A stretch of 64,000 nt of DNA from Candidatus Sulfotelmatobacter sp. (GTDB lineage: Bacteria > Acidobacteriota > Terriglobia > Terriglobales > Acidobacteriaceae). Each line of letters opens with the position of its first letter. Within the stretch, counting starts at the first letter, position 1. Both the position numbers and the translations under genes were made by a program. A model generated the notes under the pieces. The model did not search any database and had not been told where the DNA came from. It was given only the letters and a program-made list of their open reading frames with translations. Below, piece after piece: positions 33,354-40,811 of the stretch. The stretch spans positions 1 to 64,000 of the forward strand of contig JAOAPI010000146.1 in NCBI GenBank assembly GCA_025462865.1, in the 5' to 3' direction.

Positions 33354-35297
33354 TCAAACTCCCGCTCGCGCAGACGCAGACCTGACCACCCCACCATCCT
33401 GCGCCGCCTTCTCGAAAACAACTCCTATTTCAGCTCCCATGGCCAGCAGCGCATTTAACTCGCCGCGATTAAACCCGTCCTGCCGTGCCCGATACAGCGC
33501 CAACACCGCCACCACACCAGACGCGCCCTCCAGCGGCACCGCCAGCGCCGAACGCAGTGTGCTGTACTTCGTCGGATCATTCAAATATCCCGGCTCAACC
33601 GACGGATTCCCATTCAAAATCGCCTTCGCGTTCTGCGCCACCCACCCCGACAGCCCCTCGCCCACCGGAATCCTCAATGACGAAAACAGCCGGAAATTAT
33701 CTCCACTCACAAACTCCGGAACCAGAACTTTATCCCGCACCACATAAATAGCCATCGAGTCATGCGGCACCAGGTGTTTCACCCTCACCGCAACCAAAGA
33801 AAGCGCATCGTCCAATGCGAGCGACGTGCCCAGCTTCCCGCTAAACTCGCTCAGCCGTTCCGCTTCCTGCCGCGCCGCCGTCAGAAGTGTCCTGCTATCT
33901 TTATCCGACTGCCATCCAACACTTTTCTCGCTCTCCGCAAAACCCGCAGCCGGAGCCAATCCTCGCTCCACCTTAATATCAGTCGACAACTTCGGAGGAG
34001 ACCGCAGCGGCTGTTCCGTCGCAAGCTTCTCAAGTTCCACATACCGCCGCTTCAAAATCTCCACCACCCGCGGATCGAAACTCGTCCCCGCCTCCGACAC
34101 CACCTTGCTCATGGCCTCATTCAAAGGCAGCGCCCGCCTGTATTGCCGATCCGAAGCCAGCGCGTCCAGGCAGTCGACCGCCGCCAGAATGCGCGCGCCA
34201 ACCGGTATCTCTTCCCCCTGCAGCCCGCTCGGATACCCGCTGCCATCCCATTTCTCATGATGCGCCCGCACAATCGGCACTACCGGATACGGAAAATCCA
34301 CCTGCTCCAGAATCTCCGCCCCAACAATGGGATGAATTTTCATCTTCTCGAACTCTTCCGGAGTCAGTTTCCCCGGCTTCGAAATAATGTGCTCCGGCAC
34401 CGCCAGCTTCCCAATATCGTGCAGCACAGACGCCGCCCGCAGCGCTTCTGTCTCATCCTCCGTCAGCCTCAGTTCCCTCGCCAGTTCCATCGCGTAAATT
34501 CTCACGCGCTGCAAATGATCTCCCGTCGTCTGATCCTTCGCCTCAATCGCCAGCGCGAGAGCTTCAATCGTTCTCAAGTGCAGCCCGGAGACTTTCTCCG
34601 CATGCTGCTTCTCCGCCTCCAGCTTTCCCAGATACAGCCGGTACGATCGATACAAAAGATAGATTGGAGGAAGTACCAGCAGCGAGGCCTGCCAACCAAT
34701 GTGCCGGTTCAGAAAACTCACAAACCCTGCAATCGCCGCTCCCACCAGGTAATACGGAAACAGCCAGAGATAGCTATCGGTCCACACCTTCTTAATAGGC
34801 TTGTCTTCGGTCAGCCCAATGATGGCCGCCATCGCCCCCGTACCCACAACAAAGTGCGTAATCGCCGCCGCCATCAATGCCAGCGGCCCGGGCCCATGAA
34901 GAAAATAAATGGAGATGAACCTGTAAGCCCCGTACGCCGCCGCGCTGCAAATCGTTACCTGCGAAAGGTTGAACGCCAATTGCTCCGGCTTCAGCCGCCG
35001 CGACGTCCTCCAATACGACTGCGCCAGCGTGCCCGCCAGCCCGATCAGCAGCGTCTCCGGCAAACCCATTTCCAGAATGCCGATGAGTGTGAACAGAAAA
35101 TTCATCGACAGCGTTCCTTCAATTCCCGGCAGACTCACTTTGAAGGATGAAGCCAGAAGTGCCGCCACCAGATAGCAGACAAACTTAACCGGATCGCTGG
35201 ATTGCCAATCGAACATTCCGAACGCAAAGCACCCGCACGCCGTCATCACCATGACGGCGATGTAGACACGTGTGCCAATTTGTCGCGCCCATAACAT
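33354..35297 (-). CDS. Membrane HD-GYP phosphodiesterase-type protein with C-terminal GAF domain
   Basis: About 647 residues. Seven or eight hydrophobic segments occupy the first 220 residues as a MASE-like membrane sensor. An HD-GYP domain follows, with GDHLQRVRIYAMELAREL, VLHDIGKLAVPEHIISKPG and HHEKWDGSGYPSGLQG, the residues of c-di-GMP phosphodiesterases. A GAF domain ends the protein (RVKHLVPHDSMAIYVVRD, then GLSGWVAQNAKAILNG). GAF after HD-GYP is the reverse of the common order. The frame opens at 35333, but I start at the ATG at 35297 (MLWARQIG) where the membrane part begins. It likely lowers c-di-GMP in response to a signal. Confidence 0.88.
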   Translation of the reverse strand: MLWARQIGTRVYIAVMVMTACGCFAFGMFDWQSSDPVKFVCYLVAALLASSFKVSLPGIEGTLSMNFLFTLIGILEMGLPETLLIGLAGTLAQSYWRTSRRLKPEQLAFNLSQVTICSAAAYGAYRFISIYFLHGPGPLALMAAAITHFVVGTGAMAAIIGLTEDKPIKKVWTDSYLWLFPYYLVGAAIAGFVSFLNRHIGWQASLLVLPPIYLLYRSYRLYLGKLEAEKQHAEKVSGLHLRTIEALALAIEAKDQTTGDHLQRVRIYAMELARELRLTEDETEALRAASVLHDIGKLAVPEHIISKPGKLTPEEFEKMKIHPIVGAEILEQVDFPYPVVPIVRAHHEKWDGSGYPSGLQGEEIPVGARILAAVDCLDALASDRQYRRALPLNEAMSKVVSEAGTSFDPRVVEILKRRYVELEKLATEQPLRSPPKLSTDIKVERGLAPAAGFAESEKSVGWQSDKDSRTLLTAARQEAERLSEFSGKLGTSLALDDALSLVAVRVKHLVPHDSMAIYVVRDKVLVPEFVSGDNFRLFSSLRIPVGEGLSGWVAQNAKAILNGNPSVEPGYLNDPTKYSTLRSALAVPLEGASGVVAVLALYRARQDGFNRGELNALLAMGAEIGVVFEKAAQDGGVVRSASARAGV

Positions 35298-35490
35298 GAT
35301 GGTTCTTTTGATTTTTGCCGATGCGCAGCCCAAAGTCCGCCCAAATCAGCCTCCCTTGGTTACCATCGTGTCGTTTAGTTATGAAGAGTCGCCTACGCTA
35401 TCATCACCGGACGGACGACTCCCCCACTCCTGCGCGTCCGTTAAGACGCCCATCTACCTCCCGCGCCCTCGAAACTCCTGCAAACCCCTT

Positions 35491-35545
35491 AGGGACAAAC
35501 TGTCCCGGCAACCATCCCATAGGACAAACTGTCCCGGCAACCAAC
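35491..35545. repeat. Tandem GGACAAACTGTCC palindromes upstream of the subtilase
   Basis: AGGGACAAACTGTCCCGGC followed by AACCA occurs at 35491, and AGGACAAACTGTCCCGGC plus AACCA at 35521: two direct copies with a 30-base period, each containing a dyad GGACA-aac-TGTCC. They lie 130-180 bases before the subtilase start. They might be operators; the core also resembles a shortened RAYT-flanking REP (GGGGACAG...CTGTCCCC). The rest of 35298-35670 shows nothing else I can identify. Confidence 0.55.
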
Positions 35546-35670
35546 ATTGCATTCCTTGTAACCTATTGATTCGTAAAGGATAAACCTTCCATCTTTGGAC
35601 CTCCGACTGCACCTCCATGCTCGAAGCAAATCCGCCACTAGCTGGCGACCTGCCGCATTTTGAGGGGGAC

Positions 35671-37434
35671 ATGAAAAAATTTCTGGCTGTTTTGCTCGTT
35701 ACTGGAATGATCGTCTCCGGCACCCTGGCCTACGCCGACGACTCCAAAATTTCGCCCGAACTCCGCGGCCTTCCCACGACGCAGAAAGCGCAAGTCATCG
35801 TCCAATACACGCCGGGGACACAAATAAACTGCGGTGGCATTCTGGGCCTGGTGTTTTGCGTGGTGAATTTCGTCCTGCAACTGGGTGGCACGATCCTCGG
35901 ACAGTTGCCGCTCATCAATGGCGTGGTCGCGCTGCTCGATGGCAACGGTATTCAGAACCTCTCCAACCAGTCGAACGTCCTGTATATAAGCTCGGACCGC
36001 ACCCTAGCCCCAACACTTAGCAACGCGGCCTCTGCTATCAACGCGGATTTCGCCTGGGACTCGAATTACACCGGCGCCGGCATCGGTGTTGCCGTCATCG
36101 ACAGCGGCATCAGCAACCACCCTGATCTCAACATCGGCATCCTGCCCTACTCGCGCATTGTCTATAACCAATCTTTCGTTCCCGGAAACTCGAGCGCCGC
36201 TGACCAGTATGGCCACGGCACTCACATTGCAGGCTTGATCGCCGGCGACGGTCTCAGCTCCACTGGACCTTCTTACTCGAAGACATTCAAAGGCATCGCT
36301 CCCGGAGCGAACATCATCAACCTCCGCGTGCTCGATGCCAACGGCGGCTCCACCGATAGCGTTGTCATCGCCGCCATCAATCAGGCGATCGCTCTGAAAT
36401 CCCGCTACAACATCCGTGTGATCAACCTGTCGCTCGGCCGTGGCGTTTTCGAGAGCTACAAACTTGATCCACTCTGCCAGGCCGTTGAGAAAGCCTGGAA
36501 AAATGGCATCGTCGTAGTCGTCGCAGCCGGCAATGCCGGACGCTATCAGCCCACCAGCGGCTACGCCACTGTGACTTCACCGGGCAACGATCCTTACGTT
36601 CTGACCGTGGGGGCCATGAAGACCATGGGCACGCCCTCCCGCGCCGACGACCTCATGGCCAGCTACAGTTCCAAAGGGCCGACCGTTCTCGACGCAGTAG
36701 TCAAGCCGGATCTCGTCGCCCCCGGCAACCTGCTCGTCTCGCTGGCCGTGCCCAGCTCCACTCTCTACACACAGAATCCCGCCAATCGCGTTTCGTATAG
36801 CTCTTATATAAACGGCGGCAGCAGCGCATCTTCCTCCACTTACTTCACGCTGAGCGGCACCAGCATGGCTGCCGGTGTTGTGAGCGGCGTCGTCGCCGAC
36901 CTGCTCCAGAAAAGTCCCTACCTCACTCCGGATCAGGTCAAGTCCCGTCTGATGAAGACCGCCTGGAAGTCTCTCCCTGCCTTCAGCAGCACCACCGATC
37001 CCGCGACCGGCATCACCTACACCGACCAGGATGACGTCTTCACCGTTGGCGCCGGTTACGTCGACGTCGAAGCCGCCTTGGTGAATACCGATGTAGCCAG
37101 GGGGACTGCAATGTCCCCGATCGCTACTTTCAACCCAAGCACCAACCAGGTCACCATGTCCGATGATCGCTCCTCGGTTTGGAATACGTCTTCGGCATGG
37201 TCAAACTCCGCGGTCTGGGGATCTTCTCAGTTCGTCGCGCCACCCTCGAGCGGCACATATTCCAGCAGCACCATCTCCGGCAGCAACGTGCTCTGGGGAT
37301 CCGATGCACCTTGGGGCAGCAATGTCCTCTGGGGGACCAACGTGCTCTGGGGCACCAACGTCCTGTGGGGTACGAACGTGCTCTGGGGTACGAACGTCCT
37401 GTGGGGCACCAACTTCGCCCCCGGCGAAAACTAA
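35671..37434 (+). CDS. Secreted subtilisin-like serine protease with VLWGTN repeats
   Basis: A 587-residue S8 protease. A signal peptide (MKKFLAVLLVTGMIVSG) is followed by a pro-region that contains an unusual hydrophobic stretch at about 55-83 (GGILGLVFCVVNFVLQLGG). The triad is D144 (VAVIDSGIS), H182 (YGHGTHIAG) and S398 (SGTSMAAG), with oxyanion N288. The C-terminus is Trp/Ser-rich (SSVWNTSSAWSNSAVWGSS) and ends in five to six VLWGTN units encoded by an 18-base tandem repeat, then NFAPGEN. GAGGGGG lies before ATG 35671; the frame opens 18 codons earlier. A terminator follows. It is probably cell-surface or secreted. Confidence 0.93.
   Translation: MKKFLAVLLVTGMIVSGTLAYADDSKISPELRGLPTTQKAQVIVQYTPGTQINCGGILGLVFCVVNFVLQLGGTILGQLPLINGVVALLDGNGIQNLSNQSNVLYISSDRTLAPTLSNAASAINADFAWDSNYTGAGIGVAVIDSGISNHPDLNIGILPYSRIVYNQSFVPGNSSAADQYGHGTHIAGLIAGDGLSSTGPSYSKTFKGIAPGANIINLRVLDANGGSTDSVVIAAINQAIALKSRYNIRVINLSLGRGVFESYKLDPLCQAVEKAWKNGIVVVVAAGNAGRYQPTSGYATVTSPGNDPYVLTVGAMKTMGTPSRADDLMASYSSKGPTVLDAVVKPDLVAPGNLLVSLAVPSSTLYTQNPANRVSYSSYINGGSSASSSTYFTLSGTSMAAGVVSGVVADLLQKSPYLTPDQVKSRLMKTAWKSLPAFSSTTDPATGITYTDQDDVFTVGAGYVDVEAALVNTDVARGTAMSPIATFNPSTNQVTMSDDRSSVWNTSSAWSNSAVWGSSQFVAPPSSGTYSSSTISGSNVLWGSDAPWGSNVLWGTNVLWGTNVLWGTNVLWGTNVLWGTNFAPGEN
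37288..37422 (+). repeat. In-frame 18-base tandem repeat (VLWGTN) in the subtilase
   Basis: Units of the form GTGCTCTGGGGTACGAAC recur head to tail; the last five copies are VLWGTN with the nucleotide units differing mainly at third positions (GTG/GTC, CTC/CTG, GGC/GGT, ACC/ACG). Two earlier units are diverged (VLWGSDAPWGSN). The synonymous differences argue that the repeat is under protein-level selection and not a fresh slippage product. Confidence 0.8.
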
Positions 37435-37455
37435 CTCTCACCCTCGCACCCAAAA

Positions 37456-37484
37456 GGGCCGCTCCTCGCGAGCGGCCCTTTTTC
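37456..37484 (+). terminator. Rho-independent terminator of the subtilase gene
   Basis: GGGCCGCT (37456-37463) pairs with AGCGGCCC (37471-37478) around CCTCGCG, flanked by AAAA upstream and TTTTTC downstream. It lies about 20 bases after the subtilase stop and would work in both directions. Confidence 0.85.
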
Positions 37485-37520
37485 TTTTGGCTAAATCGCC
37501 TGAAAAAAAGTAAGAGCAGA

Positions 37521-37620
37521 ACTAACGCACCGGCGTCATCCCGAAGCCCCGCGTTTTCAGGTAGACCCCCGGCTTCAGCCGGGGGCGGCGCAGCCGCGGG
37601 GCGAGGGATCTCGCGCTCAT
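37521..37620 (+). repeat. ACTAACGCAC-GTCATCCCGAAG repeat, copy A, with nested palindrome
   Basis: The unit runs ACTAACGCAC, GTCATCCCGAAGCCCCGCG, then GGGGCGAGGGATCTC, then CGCTCAT. Copies B, C and D lie at 37823, 37906 and 38725. Copy A is about 33 bases longer because CCCCCGGCTTCAGCCGGGGG and flanking bases sit inside the inner loop (37565-37600), where the other copies have only CTCCAG. The other palindromes of this type in the window also have a TTCA tip. Confidence 0.75.
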
Positions 37621-37699
37621 CCCATCTGTCCTTTGGCTGTCGCCGGCGCAATCCCAGCTCCCCTCTCCGCCCGATCTTGCCGTAGAATGATTCTCTCAA

Positions 37700-37776
37700 G
37701 CGCCCGTAGCTCAACTGGATAGAGCATCTGCCTTCGGAGCAGAGGGTTGGGAGTTCGAGTCTCTCCGGGCGCACCA
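37700..37776 (+). tRNA. tRNA-Arg (anticodon TCG)
   Basis: A complete cloverleaf of 77 bases with encoded CCA. The acceptor stem GCGCCCG closes with CGGGCGC. The D-arm is GCTC/GAGC. The anticodon stem is TCTGC/GCAGA around the loop CTTCGGA (anticodon TCG). The T-arm GGGAG-TTCGAGT-CTCTC is sound. It lies between repeat copies A and B, with a T-rich run absent downstream. Confidence 0.95.
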
Positions 37777-37822
37777 CCCCAAACCCCGCCGTAAGGCCCA
37801 GTCGCTTACAACAGAGATCAGT

Positions 37823-37889
37823 ACTAACGCACGCCGTCATCCCGAAGCCCCGCGCTTTCTCCAGCGGGGCGAGGGATCTCCCGCTCATC
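37823..37889 (+). repeat. ACTAACGCAC-GTCATCCCGAAG repeat, copy B
   Basis: ACTAACGCACGCCGTCATCC, then CGAAGCCCCGCGCTTTCTCC, then AGCGGGGCGAGGGATCTCCC and GCTCATC. The middle forms a hairpin (CCCCGC with GCGGGG). It starts about 45 bases after tRNA-Arg. Confidence 0.7.
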
Positions 37890-37905
37890 ACTTCCGTTCT
37901 CAGTG

Positions 37906-37970
37906 CATGACGGCGTCATCCCGAAGCCCCGCGCTTTCTCCAGCGTGGGCGAGGGATCTCCCGCTCATCA
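37906..37970 (+). repeat. ACTAACGCAC-GTCATCCCGAAG repeat, copy C
   Basis: It lacks the ACTAACGCAC start (GCATGACGGCGTCATCC instead) and is otherwise nearly identical to copy B over 53 bases, with AGCGTGGGCGAGG in place of AGCGGGGCGAGG. It follows copy B after only 16 bases. Confidence 0.7.
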
Positions 37971-38099
37971 AAACCCGAATATCTCCCGACCCCCGCGCAT
38001 CCCCAATCCTTGTCAATACCCAAAAACCACCCAATTCCCTCCACCCTCTTGAAACCGAACCAAATATAAACTTCCCCCATCTGTCCCATTCACCCTGCT

Positions 38100-38189
38100 C
38101 AATCCGTCATACTAGATATAGGGGATCAGAAATCAACTCCCCTAAAAACAAACGCACAACCATCGCGGCCCCATCCGGCCGCGATTTTT
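38100..38189 (+). promoter_or_regulatory. Leader with two hairpins, terminator-like, before the nuclease gene
   Basis: In the leader of the PD-(D/E)XK gene, GGGGA pairs with TCCCC around 38123-38146. Then ATCGCGGCC (38162-38170) pairs perfectly with GGCCGCGAT (38177-38185), followed by TTTTATTT. The second hairpin is a textbook terminator only 20 bases before the ATG at 38205. The arrangement looks like attenuation, or the gene relies on transcripts that read through. The preceding 130 bases show nothing else. Confidence 0.5.
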
Positions 38190-38204
38190 ATTTGGGACAA
38201 AAAA

Positions 38205-38696
38205 ATGAAAAACCGCAAGAACCTGGGATGCCGTATCAAAGATCCCAAAGAGCGCGGAGCCTGGGCCGAACTCTACTTCATGGCGCTCGCTGCCGGACAG
38301 GGCCTCAAAATCTCCAGCCCCTACGGAGGCTTTGCCAGCTACGACGTAGGCGTCGAAGACTCCGGCCCAATCCTGCGCGTGCAGGTGAAGTGCACCATGT
38401 GCCGTCACCCCAAGGGCGGCTACAGCGTGAATATCAGAGGCCCCCGGTACCGCGGCTATCCCGCCGGATCAGTGGATTTCTTCGCGCTCTACATCGTTCC
38501 CACTGACGACTGGTACATCGTCCCCTACGCAGTGATCGGCAAAAGATACGCCACGCTACACTTCACCCCGGCTGGCAAGCACGAAAAACATCGCAAGTAT
38601 CGCGAAGCGTGGCACCTCCTGCTGGCCGCCGCTAATCGCCGTGGCTGCCCCGTCCTTGTCTCTCCGTCCTTTGGAGAGACAGGGCGGGGACTTTGA
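38205..38696 (+). CDS. PD-(D/E)XK endonuclease of the group I intron homing type
   Basis: A 163-residue protein with KERGAWAELYFMALAAGQGL, then ISSPYGGFASYDVGVED (catalytic Asp), then ILRVQVKCTM (Q/E-x-K), and SVDFFALYIVPTDDWYIVP. This is the order and motif set of the PDDEXK_5 family, to which the homing nuclease I-Ssp6803I belongs. No group I intron core is visible around it, so it is a free-standing copy. GGGAC is the only candidate ribosome site and is weak. The C-terminus is basic. It lies among four copies of the ACTAACGCAC repeat, after a terminator-like hairpin. Confidence 0.8.
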   Translation: MKNRKNLGCRIKDPKERGAWAELYFMALAAGQGLKISSPYGGFASYDVGVEDSGPILRVQVKCTMCRHPKGGYSVNIRGPRYRGYPAGSVDFFALYIVPTDDWYIVPYAVIGKRYATLHFTPAGKHEKHRKYREAWHLLLAAANRRGCPVLVSPSFGETGRGL

Positions 38697-38724
38697 CCTC
38701 CCTGAAGAGCGCCGCGCCCCGCGC

Positions 38725-38795
38725 AACTAACGCACGGCATCATCCCCGAAGCCCCGCGCTTTCACCAACAGGCGCGAGGGATCTCGCGCTCATCA
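38725..38795 (+). repeat. ACTAACGCAC-GTCATCCCGAAG repeat, copy D
   Basis: ACTAACGCACGGCATCATCC, then CCGAAGCCCCGCGCTTTCAC, then CAACAGGCGCGAGGGATCTC and GCGCTCATCA. It follows the PD-(D/E)XK gene, so that gene sits between copies C and D of the same repeat. The right half of the inner hairpin is diverged. Confidence 0.65.
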
Positions 38796-38822
38796 CAAAC
38801 ATGGATTGAAGGAAAAACGGAA

Positions 38823-39836
38823 CTACTGCTGTGGCGCGAAATACCCCTTGCGCGCCCGCACTTGCAGGTCTTTTTTCAGCGTGGAAATTTCAATCGACCG
38901 GTACCGCCCGTCCGCATCGAAATCGGCGGGCTTGTAGGAAACCACATACTGGCTGCGCAACTCGTCCTCAATAGCCGCAAACGAATGCGTCATGTCCTTC
39001 ATCTTGAAAGGAAAAAATGCGCGTCCGCCGGTGGCTGCCGCCAGTTGCTCCAGAACTTTGTCGCCGCGCAGAATCAGTCCGCTGTCATCTGTGGAAATAG
39101 CATAAATAATGACTTCGGCGCGCTGCGCCATCTCAATGGCCTGCGCCCGCGTCACATCGCTCTGATTATCTTCGCCATCGCTCACCACAATGATGGCCTT
39201 TCGCGCCGGATGCTCGGGGCGGTCCTTTAGGAATTTTTCCTTGCACGCTTTGTAGATGGCGTCGTACAGCGCCGTCCCTCCACCATTCTGCATTCTGTGG
39301 ATGCCGGTCGAAAGCAGTTGAACGTTGTCGGTGAAGTCCTGCGCCATCTGGCTCTGTTTATTGAAGCCAACCACAAAGGCTTTATCGAACCTGGCGCGCA
39401 CGGTGTGTTGCAGAAAGTTAATGGCGGCGTTCTGCTCGAAATCGAAACGGCTGTGCACCGATCCGCTAACGTCAATCAACAAGCCGAGGTGCAGAGGTAA
39501 ATCGGTCTCACGCCGGAAATTAATAATCGACTGCGGAGGCTTATGGTCGTCGAGAATTGCGAAATCGTTTTGATTCAGGTCGCGAACAAATTTTCCGTGC
39601 TTGTCGGTGGCAATGAACAACACATTCACTTCATCCACTCGTTTATGGATGGTGAGCATCGCTCCGGCTTGCGGATCGTCCGCGGAGGCATCGTAGGAAT
39701 TCAGCGGCGCCGCGCTGCTCACATAGGCAGCCGATTGCCCGAAAGCCGCCGCTGCCACAGCCAAAGTGGCCAATAGCGCCATAAGCCGGCAGATGGAATA
39801 CGTGTACTTCATTCCCAGAGAATCCAAATTTTTCAT
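38823..39836 (-). CDS. Acidobacterial VWFA-related domain protein
   Basis: About 338 residues from the ATG at 39836. A signal peptide (MALLATLAVAAAAFGQS after a short charged N-terminus) is followed by an Ig-like segment with RDLNQNDFAILDDHKPPQSI and a VWA domain. The MIDAS residues are present as DVSGS, with GGGTALYDAIYKA and VVSDGEDNQSD. This matches the VWFA-related family found mainly in acidobacteria, whose role is unknown but which is exported. The ATG at 39812 (MKYTYS) is an alternative start. The C-terminal part (SQYVVSYKPADFDADGRYRS) is typical of the family. Confidence 0.9.
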   Translation of the reverse strand: MKNLDSLGMKYTYSICRLMALLATLAVAAAAFGQSAAYVSSAAPLNSYDASADDPQAGAMLTIHKRVDEVNVLFIATDKHGKFVRDLNQNDFAILDDHKPPQSIINFRRETDLPLHLGLLIDVSGSVHSRFDFEQNAAINFLQHTVRARFDKAFVVGFNKQSQMAQDFTDNVQLLSTGIHRMQNGGGTALYDAIYKACKEKFLKDRPEHPARKAIIVVSDGEDNQSDVTRAQAIEMAQRAEVIIYAISTDDSGLILRGDKVLEQLAAATGGRAFFPFKMKDMTHSFAAIEDELRSQYVVSYKPADFDADGRYRSIEISTLKKDLQVRARKGYFAPQQ

Positions 39837-40062
39837 TTCCACCCAGCCCAAACAGCACTTCCAACTGATTAGATGCACGCCGGGTGCCGAATGGCAGTCA
39901 TCCATTCGCCCTGTCGTGCCTTGACTTTAGAAGGATGTGAAGCAAAATGCCAAGTTACAAAAGGAGCACTCGTTCGGTCATGGCCCGAACGCAAATCAAT
40001 GCTTTAATAGAGCGCGCTCCCCGCTCTTCCCATCGCCGAAAACTTCGCTCAACTCTGTCCTT

Positions 40063-40497
40063 ATGAGCGATAATGCCCCGTCCCTAAAACGAAGGTGGAC
40101 CCTCATGTTTAAATCGATCGCCGCCGTTATCGGCACCTATCTGCTTTCTGTTCTTCTCGTCATCGCAACAGACCCATTGCTCTCGCGCCTCTTTCCAGGC
40201 GATTTCGTCAAAGGACGCGTTCCCTCCGACACCGCTCTCATGGCTAGTACGACGCTCTTCGTCCTCGTCTCCATTCTTTGCGCCTGGCTCTGCGCCCGGT
40301 TTTCTCCCGGCCGCGCTTCGCGACACGTGCTCTGGTTCTTTATCCTCGGAGAAGTCATGGGCGTCGCCACCACCATTCCCAACTGGAGCAAGGATTGGCC
40401 CCACTGGTACTGGTTGTCCTGGCTGCTGACCTGGCCGGTGAGTTGCTGGCTCGGCCTTGTTCTCGCGCGGCGCCGAACGGAGAGGCTACCCGCCTGA
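40063..40497 (+). CDS. Small integral membrane protein, hypothetical
   Basis: The frame is open from 39937 but the first 42 residues are not protein-like. From the ATG at 40063 a 144-residue protein (MSDNAPSLKRRWTLMFKSIA) has four hydrophobic helices: IAAVIGTYLLSVLLVIAT, LMASTTLFVLVSILCAWLCA, HVLWFFILGEVMGVATT and WYWLSWLLTWPVSCWLGLVL. A basic end (RRRTERLPA) follows. No family is recognised. The 225-base gap before it is divergent from the VWFA gene and has no clear motif. Confidence 0.65.
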   Translation: MSDNAPSLKRRWTLMFKSIAAVIGTYLLSVLLVIATDPLLSRLFPGDFVKGRVPSDTALMASTTLFVLVSILCAWLCARFSPGRASRHVLWFFILGEVMGVATTIPNWSKDWPHWYWLSWLLTWPVSCWLGLVLARRRTERLPA

Positions 40498-40701
40498 GTT
40501 CTCACCGTTCGCTGGTTACGCCTGAACTGCGGTCATCAATATATCTGCGGAATCGATGTCGGAGCATACTTGCCCGTGGCGAAAAACCCAGCGCGCATTT
40601 CGCCGCCCAGAATCCGCCATGACAACACTACCTGCACTACCCATCCGTACATGACCTAACTGCCACATTACAATTCTTGTGAAAGGTTTTAAGATGTGGT
40701 C

Positions 40702-40786
40702 ACAGTCGCGAAGCGACGCCACGCATTAGCCCGCACGTAATTGCTGGGACCGAACGAAATGCAAGCCAGTCCCTTAAGGGATGACA
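40702..40786 (-). repeat. Composite multi-hairpin repeat, copy 2 (minus orientation)
   Basis: On the minus strand: ATCCCTTAAGGGACT, then CCAGCAATTACGTGCGGGCT, then AATGCGTGGCGTCGCTTCGC and GACTG. The same three-part order is seen at 57172, 60462 and 62181. It lies 25 bases before the SYLF gene, in its leader. The rest of 40498-40811 has nothing identifiable. Confidence 0.65.
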
Positions 40787-40811
40787 CTCAACACCGAGGA
40801 CCTTATCACCC

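Noticed and set aside
33762-35150. 462-residue plus-strand open frame
   Set aside because: It is antisense to the HD-GYP gene; composition is Arg/Pro/His-rich with no family pattern, typical of a high-GC shadow frame.
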